From an uncultured Muribaculaceae bacterium (GTDB lineage Bacteria > Bacteroidota > Bacteroidia > Bacteroidales > Muribaculaceae): a stretch of DNA of 64,000 nucleotides. Below, piece after piece: positions 8,642 through 16,973 of the stretch (position 1 is its first letter; the number at the start of each line of letters is the position of its first letter). The position numbers and the translations under genes are program-made. The notes below the pieces were generated by a model. That model searched no databases. It was given only the letters and a program-made list of their open reading frames with translations, and was not told where the DNA came from. The stretch lies in NCBI GenBank assembly GCA_910588065.1, contig CAJUPZ010000002.1, positions 1-64,000 on the forward strand, read 5' to 3'.

Positions 8642-11600
8642 ATGCTACCACTCTGGATCATAGATCTTAGGGCTAAATCTGAGCGGCGGGACATCTTTCA
8701 AAGTCTCCTTGCGAAGATTGACCATGTGTGCATAAGCGAAGAGCATGGCAGTTCGGACTCTGAACCCGGGTCCGGGCTGCCGTTGCCCGCTTGCGGCGAC
8801 TCAATGGCCCGGTACGACAGGCCATCTTTTGCCGCAGAGTATTCCGGCCACAGCCTTGATGATACCATGGACCCGGAGCAAGTGGAGATAGCGGACAGAC
8901 ACGAGGCCGACAAGAACTCTATAATCACCGGTGATTACTGGAGATACAGCCGGATGCAGGACCTCTTTTATGGCCTTTATATTGGCAACGAAGGCCGGAA
9001 TCTGCGTCAGTTCTATGATATGCAGCATATCAGAAAAGATACTGAACAGACACCTACAGCCGAAGGCACTGCCGAGCGACTGTATGCTTTCCAGAGCGAC
9101 CTTGTTGTAGAGGGACAGAAATTCATTCACCAGCTGAGACGGAGCAACGCCCACCCGGATGCTAAGATTAATGTGGTGGTGCTGGGCGATCTCACCGAAG
9201 AATTTACCCGGATAGTATTCCCGGCCATAGCCGGCTTGCTGCAGAAAGAGAAGGAGCGCATATTGCCCCATCACATCCATCAGGGAATGGAGGTTATAGG
9301 AATGCTCTTTGTTCCGAGCGATATCAACACCCGCGAGGTATCGATAAGGCGCAGTATGCTGAGGACCCTCACTGAGATTGATGTTCAGCATTGCGTCAAC
9401 GACATCAGGGGCTATGATCATATGATGATATATCAGGATGTTCAGAACCGCACAGAATGTCAATATCCGCTGCTCAACGACCGGCAGCTCGCCCAATATC
9501 TGCTGCAGTGTATTGTCAACCTTTATCTCGCATGTGATGATTCACATCCGTTGCTCAGCGGCACTTCCTCAGCCGATGTATTCTATTTCTCTATGGGCGC
9601 ATCCTCGGTGTGCTTTGATACCGCGACCGAGGATGCGAAGTGCCGTCACAGGATAGCCGTGGAGCTGATCCGCAATTTCAAGAGCGAGGGCGATGACGAA
9701 AAGTTGGGACAGAAACTGGATATTATCTCGGCTGATGAGTACAACCCCGGCAGCTTCTTCTCGTTTGATGAGCTCAGCAAACTCAATTGCGATGATATCG
9801 ATGAGGATACCCCGTCTCCTCACCCTGTCCGCAACTTCATGGCAAAATATCTGAAAAGATATTATTATAACCTCTATATCAGGTTCTTTACAAGGAATCT
9901 GATGCAAAGGGTCATAAACCGGATTGACAGATGCACCCGCGATTCGCTTGAGGCGCTATCCGCCAAAAGCAAGGATCGATTTGCCTTCGCTCAGCAGAGC
10001 ATACATGGCAAGATTGATGAAATCATCGGTAAAATCAATGCCAATGACGGTGGCATCCCGAGGATTATAAGAGCCTTCAAGGATGTGCAGGAGCAACTCT
10101 CAGCTAAGAAAGAGTATATCCGGTTTATTCTTGAGCAGAATTTCTGGAGAGAAATCGAAAGCAAGCATATTCCGAAAAACTCGCTGGACAGCTTCACGAA
10201 TTATCATGATGCCTATACGGTAGATATAAAGGAGAAAAACGGAGGCGCAAGGCAACTTGAAATGAAGAAACAGGCTGTGACCGAGCTCAACGGATGTCTC
10301 AGCGGCGAGGCTACAATACTGAGCCGGCTGTGCAGAAGTGCGCTTCTCGGTATAATGTGCGCGCTGGCGTTAGTGCCTGTGCTTAACCTCATATCGCCTG
10401 ATATTATCGACCTCGGAAATGTCCGCAGAAATGGCGGATGGTGGGCTATGTCTCTGTTTTTCATCCCCGCCGTGTGCCAGCTCATATCATATCTGAGATA
10501 TAACAGAACTAAGAAACGGGCTGTCACAAACCTCAAGGCTATGTATCTGCATGATGCGTATTCAAGGGTGTCAAACCGCATTGAATCGGAAATAAAATCT
10601 TTCTATGATAAAGTGATAGCCCTTTCCGGGAAATACATCGAGCGCTGCGACATAATCAGAAAAGAATTGGGCAAGGATATACCCCCCTGCGATGAAAGCA
10701 GTTCGCTCTTTCCTCAGGGACTGTTCAACCAGCCGCTGATCGGTGGTAAATTCGGCTCCGACTGCCTTTTGCCTGAGAAAGAGGCAGATGATGCGGAAAT
10801 ACGCATTAACTACATCCGCTACAGACTTAGCGAGCTGGATAAATCCGGCTATTTCCTGTTTATCAATCAAAATAAAGATATTGTAAAGCTGCTTTTTGAT
10901 GATGTTTATCTTTGCGAGAATCTTATCCGGCGCATAAATGACAGCGGCGAAGAGGAGCTTGTTACAAAAGAACAGCAGGAAAAGGAGCTGGAAGCCGGGT
11001 GGAGCGAGCATAAGGATCTATTTTATCAGAACCTCAACCGGGCTATTAAAGATGCGTTGCTGCCACGGGAAAATCCGACCGTTGGCGAAAAGCTCTATCA
11101 TTACTGCATCAAGAATCCCGATAAAATTGGTGTTATGAAACCGGCCATTGCGTACGCAGCGACAAATGGTGAGGTCACATCCTCTGCCGACATGGAGTTT
11201 ACTGATGTCAAGCTGAACGACTGCCGTGTATCCTCTGCAATTTTGCCGTACATATCCGCATCTTTTGTCAACCCCCAGTGCGACAAATACAATAAGGTGT
11301 ACCGCACCCATATATTCATCACCCGGTGGCGTTGTTTTGACAAATTTAATTTCAATAGGATTCTGCCTACAGAGGACTTTGACCATAAAATACGGCGCGA
11401 GCGGGTGTATGAAGAGGAAATAAAAGCTATGATGGAGTGCGACAATTTCAGTCCCGTCATTGAGGCCGGCAGATCAGATGAGCACACCCCCGGGCGCAAT
11501 TATTCGCCGAAACCCTCATCTCTCCTTCTTTGGGCTCTTTGCCCCGATGATTCATCTCCCGAATGGTTCAGACTGTTCGATTCCGAATTCTTTTCCGAGG

Positions 11601-11650
11601 CATACGCCGATAAAATCACCTTCAGACGAATCCTTAATCAAAACGATTGA
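8642..11650 (+). CDS. Large protein with two central TM helices, tubulin-like operon component
   Basis: 1002 residues; I recognise no family. The N-terminal half looks like a mixed alpha/beta domain (INVVVLGDLTEEF, VIGMLFVPSD, YDHMMIYQDV, FYFSMGASSVC). Its strand spacing recalls the Tubulin_2 protein encoded just upstream, but the GGTGSG loop is absent. Residues ~440-520 are helical and charged. Two TM helices follow, at about 566-585 (LLGIMCALALVPVLNLI) and 598-618 (WWAMSLFFIPAVCQLISYL). The C-terminal ~380 residues are soluble and charged. With a short loop between the TMs, both large domains face the cytoplasm, so this could tether the tubulin-like protein to the membrane (inference). The stop overlaps or lies 11 bp before the next start. 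Confidence 0.7.
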   Translation: MLPLWIIDLRAKSERRDIFQSLLAKIDHVCISEEHGSSDSEPGSGLPLPACGDSMARYDRPSFAAEYSGHSLDDTMDPEQVEIADRHEADKNSIITGDYWRYSRMQDLFYGLYIGNEGRNLRQFYDMQHIRKDTEQTPTAEGTAERLYAFQSDLVVEGQKFIHQLRRSNAHPDAKINVVVLGDLTEEFTRIVFPAIAGLLQKEKERILPHHIHQGMEVIGMLFVPSDINTREVSIRRSMLRTLTEIDVQHCVNDIRGYDHMMIYQDVQNRTECQYPLLNDRQLAQYLLQCIVNLYLACDDSHPLLSGTSSADVFYFSMGASSVCFDTATEDAKCRHRIAVELIRNFKSEGDDEKLGQKLDIISADEYNPGSFFSFDELSKLNCDDIDEDTPSPHPVRNFMAKYLKRYYYNLYIRFFTRNLMQRVINRIDRCTRDSLEALSAKSKDRFAFAQQSIHGKIDEIIGKINANDGGIPRIIRAFKDVQEQLSAKKEYIRFILEQNFWREIESKHIPKNSLDSFTNYHDAYTVDIKEKNGGARQLEMKKQAVTELNGCLSGEATILSRLCRSALLGIMCALALVPVLNLISPDIIDLGNVRRNGGWWAMSLFFIPAVCQLISYLRYNRTKKRAVTNLKAMYLHDAYSRVSNRIESEIKSFYDKVIALSGKYIERCDIIRKELGKDIPPCDESSSLFPQGLFNQPLIGGKFGSDCLLPEKEADDAEIRINYIRYRLSELDKSGYFLFINQNKDIVKLLFDDVYLCENLIRRINDSGEEELVTKEQQEKELEAGWSEHKDLFYQNLNRAIKDALLPRENPTVGEKLYHYCIKNPDKIGVMKPAIAYAATNGEVTSSADMEFTDVKLNDCRVSSAILPYISASFVNPQCDKYNKVYRTHIFITRWRCFDKFNFNRILPTEDFDHKIRRERVYEEEIKAMMECDNFSPVIEAGRSDEHTPGRNYSPKPSSLLLWALCPDDSSPEWFRLFDSEFFSEAYADKITFRRILNQND

Positions 11651-11661
11651 TTAGCTTTGAT

Positions 11662-14184
11662 ATGAGTTCTGTTCTTGCTTACATATTTTGGATATTTGTG
11701 GCAATCGCTTTGATTTCATGTATCTGGCAATTGTTTAAGGTCAGAGTGAGTCTGACCGTAAAGTCAAAGAGAAGCGGAGCCTTTGTGCGCGTGGGCTTTA
11801 TGGAAGATAAGGATGACAGGCAAGCACCCGAAGCATACCTCTACGGCAGGTCAATGGGGCCGGCCATCGGACGGATAAAAATGGGTGATGGCGATGACAA
11901 TGCGTACGTTGAATTATTGACAACCGACTGTTTTGACGATGCTGTGAAACCGCAATACAGTACAAAAGGCTATATTACGCAGGATGGAATAATTTACAAA
12001 CTGTCTGTCAGTGGAAAAGCCCCGAAGAAAGTAGGTTACACCGCAAAACCGTCATCGCCCGGTGTACCTTCCGCAGTTGGCGAGCGCAGCTGGAAATCGC
12101 TCTGGTTGAAGTGTACACTCTGTGCTTACACTGGCGTGCCCGATGAGAAAAAACGCACCGGACAACCCGTCGCAGTCTGTTACCACCGCAGCATTCATTC
12201 GTCAGCCCGTGACGCCATGCCTCCTGAAGCGCGTGCCGCCGCATTCTCATTTATATTCAGGGAGCATGGCAGGAAGGATTATCAGGAGTACTACAACAGC
12301 CCGGCATACGGATGGAAAGACACCGCTTTGCTGTCTGCATTTATTTATGCGGTAGGCTATGTGATGACTTATTTGGTTACTGTCAAGATTCTGGACATAC
12401 GTTTTGTCGGGTTCAAATTCCGCTATGTTCTCCCCCTTTATGCAGTATATCTCGCGCTCTGGGCAATTGTAAGAGCAGTGAAAATCGAAAGTATCGAGAA
12501 TTCCAATACAGTACAACCGAAACTCGACCTCTTCAACAAATCTCTTGGCCAAAAGACCTATGACCGGCTGATACTTATCTTATGTGTATTGACATTGGCT
12601 TTCACCGGCACATATTATAGGTTTGATTTTGTTCCCCTCGCGCTTGCCATATTTACCGGTATCGCTGTGAATATGCGCCTGAAGTCAAGTGCTATGAGAT
12701 GGACTGTCAATAACCCCCTTGTGCCGGATGAGGATGAGAATGATGATGACTCTCCACATCTCAAAGGCGACATAGAGCGAAACTATCTCTGGACTCTGGA
12801 TTCGGAGCATATCAAGGATATTGTCGGTGAAATGACTTTGTATTTCGATTCGCAATACATGGCGGATCTCAGATACGCAAACCCGTTTTACTGTCAGCGC
12901 AAGGATAAATCGACCAAAGCCCTGGTTTATGATATGTTTATTTTCATGAAGCGGCATCGCGGTGTCACGGCAAGGGTGCGTCATGCCGCCTCGAAAATCA
13001 AAGAAATTGCTGCCCGCAAGGGGCTTTCTACCGGCGACACACTTCAGTTTACACTCGATTTTGTACAGGAGCCGAACATTCGGTTCTGTATGAACCGTGA
13101 CAGCAAGCCGATTAACCAGTATGAGGACTATATCCGCTATCCGGACGAAGTGCTCTTTGACAAAGAGGCTGACAGCAACAGCAAGGCACTTCTTGCCGCA
13201 ATGCTCTTCCACTATCAGGAGCATAATGTGCTCTATCTCATTTCAAAGGTGCAGCATCATGGAGCTGTGGGCATTGAGGTGAAAGACGAATGGATTGAGG
13301 ATGGGCTGCTGTTTGGCAGAAAAACCGAGGAGATCACCTTCAGCCACAACGGCTGTCGATACATATTTTGCGAAACCACTGCTGACGGATTTCGCATCGG
13401 AGGAACAATGGATGGCATGCGCTTTGAAGATTTTGACGAGCAGCTGCTGCTTCCTTTGGGTGATAACGATATTGATAATGACAGCGACTCCTACACCTGC
13501 ATCTACAGCTGGGATCTGGATTCAGAGCTCGGAAACAAACTTCACGGGGCGTATACCCTTGAGTTTAGCATATCCGAAATCGACCGCCTAAGGCACGACA
13601 ATCCCTTCAAAACATATACCGACAGCGATAATTGCAATACATATGATGACAATATCCGCACAATCTTCAACTACATAGACAATGATGCCTCCCGTACTGA
13701 GAAGGTCAGGGAAATCGCTAAATATATCAAGAAAACCGTTGCCGCCGCGAACTTGGGTGAGCTCGACCTTGTGCAGTTTGCCCTCGATTTCTGTCAAGCC
13801 CCGAATATAACCTATTGTATAGATGAGGACTCTGAAGGAATCGGTAGGGCAAAAGAATATATGAGATTCCCTGATGAAGTGCTTTTTGACAAAGAGGGCG
13901 ATTGCGACTGCAAATGCTCTTTGACAGCCGCCATCTTCCGCGAGCTCGGCTACAATGTCATAATCATGCTGTCAAAAAAACTGCAGCATGCCGCTATCGG
14001 TATAGAAGGCAAAGACGAATGGCTGAAAACAATAAAACCGGAAAGCACAGAAAATATTGTCCGTGAATATAACGGTAAGAAATATCTGTACTGCGAAACC
14101 ACCGGAGACGGATACCGGATAGGCCACATTCAGGACGACAGCTCTATTCAGGATTTCGAGACAATAGTGGAAATCAATGCATGA
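11662..14184 (+). CDS. Polytopic membrane protein with duplicated transglutaminase-like domain
   Basis: The ATG at 11662 is preferred (840 aa); a TTG at 11647 overlapping the previous stop would add 5 residues. There is an N-terminal TM (about 3-25) and four more between about 218 and 340. Two homologous soluble modules follow, at ~385-590 and ~625-840. Each has YPDEVLFDKE or FPDEVLFDKE, a nucleophile site, a QH strand and a CETT-DG strand. In the second module the order is GDCDCKC (Cys748), LQHAAIGIE (His776), CETTGDGYRIG (Glu812/Asp816), consistent with a papain-like transglutaminase triad. In the first module the equivalent of GDC is ADS (Ser505) although His532 is kept, so it is probably catalytically dead. 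It is the last gene of the operon. Transglutaminase-fold domains may be proteases, so cleavage or crosslinking of operon partners is possible (inference). Confidence 0.8.
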   Translation: MSSVLAYIFWIFVAIALISCIWQLFKVRVSLTVKSKRSGAFVRVGFMEDKDDRQAPEAYLYGRSMGPAIGRIKMGDGDDNAYVELLTTDCFDDAVKPQYSTKGYITQDGIIYKLSVSGKAPKKVGYTAKPSSPGVPSAVGERSWKSLWLKCTLCAYTGVPDEKKRTGQPVAVCYHRSIHSSARDAMPPEARAAAFSFIFREHGRKDYQEYYNSPAYGWKDTALLSAFIYAVGYVMTYLVTVKILDIRFVGFKFRYVLPLYAVYLALWAIVRAVKIESIENSNTVQPKLDLFNKSLGQKTYDRLILILCVLTLAFTGTYYRFDFVPLALAIFTGIAVNMRLKSSAMRWTVNNPLVPDEDENDDDSPHLKGDIERNYLWTLDSEHIKDIVGEMTLYFDSQYMADLRYANPFYCQRKDKSTKALVYDMFIFMKRHRGVTARVRHAASKIKEIAARKGLSTGDTLQFTLDFVQEPNIRFCMNRDSKPINQYEDYIRYPDEVLFDKEADSNSKALLAAMLFHYQEHNVLYLISKVQHHGAVGIEVKDEWIEDGLLFGRKTEEITFSHNGCRYIFCETTADGFRIGGTMDGMRFEDFDEQLLLPLGDNDIDNDSDSYTCIYSWDLDSELGNKLHGAYTLEFSISEIDRLRHDNPFKTYTDSDNCNTYDDNIRTIFNYIDNDASRTEKVREIAKYIKKTVAAANLGELDLVQFALDFCQAPNITYCIDEDSEGIGRAKEYMRFPDEVLFDKEGDCDCKCSLTAAIFRELGYNVIIMLSKKLQHAAIGIEGKDEWLKTIKPESTENIVREYNGKKYLYCETTGDGYRIGHIQDDSSIQDFETIVEINA

Positions 14185-14194
14185 AAGAATAATA

Positions 14195-14263
14195 ATGAAA
14201 ATCAGATTGCTTCTTACAGCGCTGCTGGAGCTGCAGATATCAACTGCCGCCGAAAGCCTGTAA
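14195..14263 (+). CDS. 22-aa signal-peptide-like small ORF or gene remnant
   Basis: The frame begins 10 bp after the transglutaminase-like gene and encodes a basic start followed by a hydrophobic stretch, ending at an alanine-rich site (MKIRLLLTALLE then STAAES) before a stop. It resembles the first 20 residues of an exported protein. It may be the stump of a fifth operon gene, or chance. Evidence is weak. Confidence 0.25.
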   Translation: MKIRLLLTALLELQISTAAESL

Positions 14264-14356
14264 TAATACTTCGATGGATTCACCGAAGTCGCATCCGAAC
14301 CCCTCCCGCCCTCCAACTACCATCCTCCCGCGCTCCCTCCGGCGAAGTCGGCTCAC

Positions 14357-15946
14357 CTACGCAAGGCGTGCTTCTCGGCGGAATATCTTACGGATTGTGC
14401 GCCACTTGGGGAATATTGCAGAAGGGCGTATCGGCCCATAACTTACGGCAATTATGACTAATGACAAGATAGCGGCAATAAGCAGCCAGCCATATATTTC
14501 TTTCATTGAAACGACAAGTGCGTGTTGCTGAACTGTGCCATAAAGCTGACCTAACGGTATGTGGGCTGCCCCGGCATTGAAATCAGTGAAATGCGCACCG
14601 ATGATGGCTGCGTTTTTTGCCATTGTATGACGCAAGAACTCTCCGATAAGAGCGGGGCCGAGGGTGGCGCCCATAACCGCGCCCGTGAAGCCGTTCACAG
14701 TCAATGCCTGAGGGAATACAAAGAAATGCAGTCCGCTCTGGACTATTGAGGTCAGGAATACGATGGAGATAATTACAGACGCAAAACCACGAATGAAGAG
14801 AGGGAAGAAAAGCATCTCCTTTTCAACACCGTAATCTATCATGAAATAGAACCAACCGAGATATACGGCTGCAAAGGCAAATGCGATGGCAGTCATAGTC
14901 TTATATCTCCACTTATGCAATGCGAATGTGAAATAAGTAAATGCGCATCCTACGGTAATACCTGCAAATACATACCAGTTGAGGTCGATAAGATTGGTTT
15001 CATCAAAACCGAGAATTGCGGCTGCATAACTGTGTTCAAACACATGTTCGGTAGCCATAAGAGTGAAGAAAACCAGATATATCAAGGTTGCCCGTATGAC
15101 ATTGCGGTTTGTCAGAGCCTGAAAGGATATATAGGGATGATGAAGGAATGAAGCCCGCCACAGATTGATGGCGAGGCATACCACGCCTAAGATTGTCGCT
15201 CCGACAATTTCCTCAGCTTCCCACCAATCGTAGAAGTTGCCGTACACACATATATATGCAAAGCACAACATGAAAACGCTCCATAAGGCAGCCCCAATCC
15301 AATCGATACCCAAGAGGGGAATCTGCATGGGGCCTTTCACGGGCTTGACAAGTATCAGCACCATTATCATCATCAACACAAGCAGACCGCTCATAATCCA
15401 GTGCATATATTCCCATTGAGAGAAAAATGCCGTATAAATAGTTGCGATACCGCTCAGTTGAATCACTCCGTCCACAACAAGATAGACATAGCAGAAGAAT
15501 ATCGCCATATCACGCACCGGTGTGAGCCAGAGCTGGATTGTAGAATTGCACACAAATGTAGCCCACATACGGAACCAACCCGCGACAAAGCAGGTGGCGA
15601 CCAGCAGGGGGACACTTGTAGTATAAGCACAAATGAAATTAGCCGCAATCAGCACCGCCCCGCACACGAGCAGTCCTATCCGGTTGGAAAAACGGAATTT
15701 CAACCGGAACATCACCGCAAAATTTATAGACATTCCGACCAGCGACGCATATCCGGCCATCAATATATCTTCCTGCATCAGTGCGGTGGATCCGACCATA
15801 TCGGTAGCGGCGGCAAGATATATGCCGCCTGAGAACTGCACTATCAGCACGAAGATAATAAAAAGCCAGGGCTTTAATCTGCGCGGAACATAGTTCGGAA
15901 CGTCGGGTATATCGAATGGACCCTGAGGTCCGTGCCAATCTCCCAT
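14357..15946 (-). CDS. EmrB-like MFS drug exporter, 14 TM
   Basis: 529 residues of almost continuous hydrophobic helices, compatible with the 14-TM DHA2/EmrB class. The N-terminal cytoplasmic segment (MGDWHGPQGPFDIP) is followed by RRLKPWLFIIFVLIVQFSGGIYLAA. It is encoded last in an operon with an EmrA-like adaptor and a TolC-like channel (gap 1-2 bp), which defines a tripartite pump exporting hydrophobic compounds across both membranes using the proton gradient. The family is divergent from canonical EmrB: the usual motif C is not obvious, so the substrate cannot be guessed. Expression is likely driven from upstream of the TolC gene. Confidence 0.8.
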   Translation of the reverse strand: MGDWHGPQGPFDIPDVPNYVPRRLKPWLFIIFVLIVQFSGGIYLAAATDMVGSTALMQEDILMAGYASLVGMSINFAVMFRLKFRFSNRIGLLVCGAVLIAANFICAYTTSVPLLVATCFVAGWFRMWATFVCNSTIQLWLTPVRDMAIFFCYVYLVVDGVIQLSGIATIYTAFFSQWEYMHWIMSGLLVLMMIMVLILVKPVKGPMQIPLLGIDWIGAALWSVFMLCFAYICVYGNFYDWWEAEEIVGATILGVVCLAINLWRASFLHHPYISFQALTNRNVIRATLIYLVFFTLMATEHVFEHSYAAAILGFDETNLIDLNWYVFAGITVGCAFTYFTFALHKWRYKTMTAIAFAFAAVYLGWFYFMIDYGVEKEMLFFPLFIRGFASVIISIVFLTSIVQSGLHFFVFPQALTVNGFTGAVMGATLGPALIGEFLRHTMAKNAAIIGAHFTDFNAGAAHIPLGQLYGTVQQHALVVSMKEIYGWLLIAAILSLVIIAVSYGPIRPSAIFPKWRTIRKIFRREARLA

Positions 15947-15947
15947 A

Positions 15948-16973
15948 TCAGTATTTTACCTCACATTCCACATTCATGCCGGCACGCAGAAGGTAGAGGT
16001 CGGCATTATCTGTCAATTCAATTCTCACGGGTATGCGTTGGCGAACCTTCACGAAATTTCCCGCTGAATTGTCCTGCGGCAGCAAAGACAGAGCGGCTCC
16101 TGTCGCGGTGGATAACGAAACAACCTTACCTGTAAAAGTCTTGTCAGGAATGGCGTCAACCTTGATTTCTACCTCGCTTCCGGGGTGGATATGCTCCAAC
16201 TGGGTCTCCTTGTAGTTTGCAGTGACCCATACATCCGAGCCATCTACAATATCGAGAAGGGTCTGACCCGGCTGTACAAGCTGGCCTATCTGTATCTCCT
16301 TGCGTGAGGCATAGCCATCGCAAGGGGCTGTTATTACGGTGTATGACAGATTCAGTTCCGCAGTTTCAAGCAATGCTTTCGCAAGCTCTATCCCAGCATC
16401 ATTCTGGGCAATGCGCTGGCGGGTTTCGGCAACTACCGATGTTGTTGCCGAGCGTTGACGGGTAAGCATCTCATAGCGGGCTTTCTTAGCCTTATAGTCA
16501 GTTTCCGCGCCATCATATTGCTGACGTGTGACAGCATCCTTATCCAACAGTTTGCGATAGCGTTCAAGGTCAATGGCGGCATTTTCCATCAACACCTTTG
16601 CTTCGGCGATTGAGGCCTCACTCACAGCCACATTTGCGGAAGCGACACCGACACTGCGGTCAGCGACTGTGCGTCCGGCAAGGGCATTCTGATAGTCGGC
16701 GTTTGCCTGTGCCACACGCAGGCGCATATCCGCGTCATCAATGATGACAAGGGTGTCGCCCTTTTTCACCGCTTCGTATTCCTTGAAGCGAATTTCCTTG
16801 ATGTAGCCCTGCACACGGCTGTTGACTGGCACAATCTGACGCTGCACCTGCGCATTGTCGGTAAACTCCACATTGCCGAAGTGGATGAACTTGGAAGCCA
16901 CCCAGATGCCGGCGGCGATGATGACTGCGAGAGTGATGATATAGGAGAGTATCTTTTTTGTACGGTGTTTCAT
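15948..16973 (-). CDS. EmrA-like membrane-fusion adaptor (HlyD family)
   Basis: 341 residues. One N-terminal TM (about 8-26, ILSYIITLAVIIAAGIWVASKF) anchors it in the inner membrane. The biotinyl-lipoyl half-motifs flank a long helical hairpin (about 70-200, rich in Ala, Glu and Arg): VQGYIKEIRFKEYEAVKKGD near the start and VITAPCDGYASRKEIQIGQ after it. A beta-barrel follows. It bridges the MFS exporter and the TolC-like channel. Its ATG overlaps the TGA of the TolC gene by ATGA, and the exporter gene follows 1 bp later. Confidence 0.88.
   Translation of the reverse strand: MKHRTKKILSYIITLAVIIAAGIWVASKFIHFGNVEFTDNAQVQRQIVPVNSRVQGYIKEIRFKEYEAVKKGDTLVIIDDADMRLRVAQANADYQNALAGRTVADRSVGVASANVAVSEASIAEAKVLMENAAIDLERYRKLLDKDAVTRQQYDGAETDYKAKKARYEMLTRQRSATTSVVAETRQRIAQNDAGIELAKALLETAELNLSYTVITAPCDGYASRKEIQIGQLVQPGQTLLDIVDGSDVWVTANYKETQLEHIHPGSEVEIKVDAIPDKTFTGKVVSLSTATGAALSLLPQDNSAGNFVKVRQRIPVRIELTDNADLYLLRAGMNVECEVKY

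Noticed and set aside
3708..14184. Classical restriction, CBASS or toxin-antitoxin defence module
   Set aside because: No nuclease, cyclase, methylase or toxin motif was found in the four genes.
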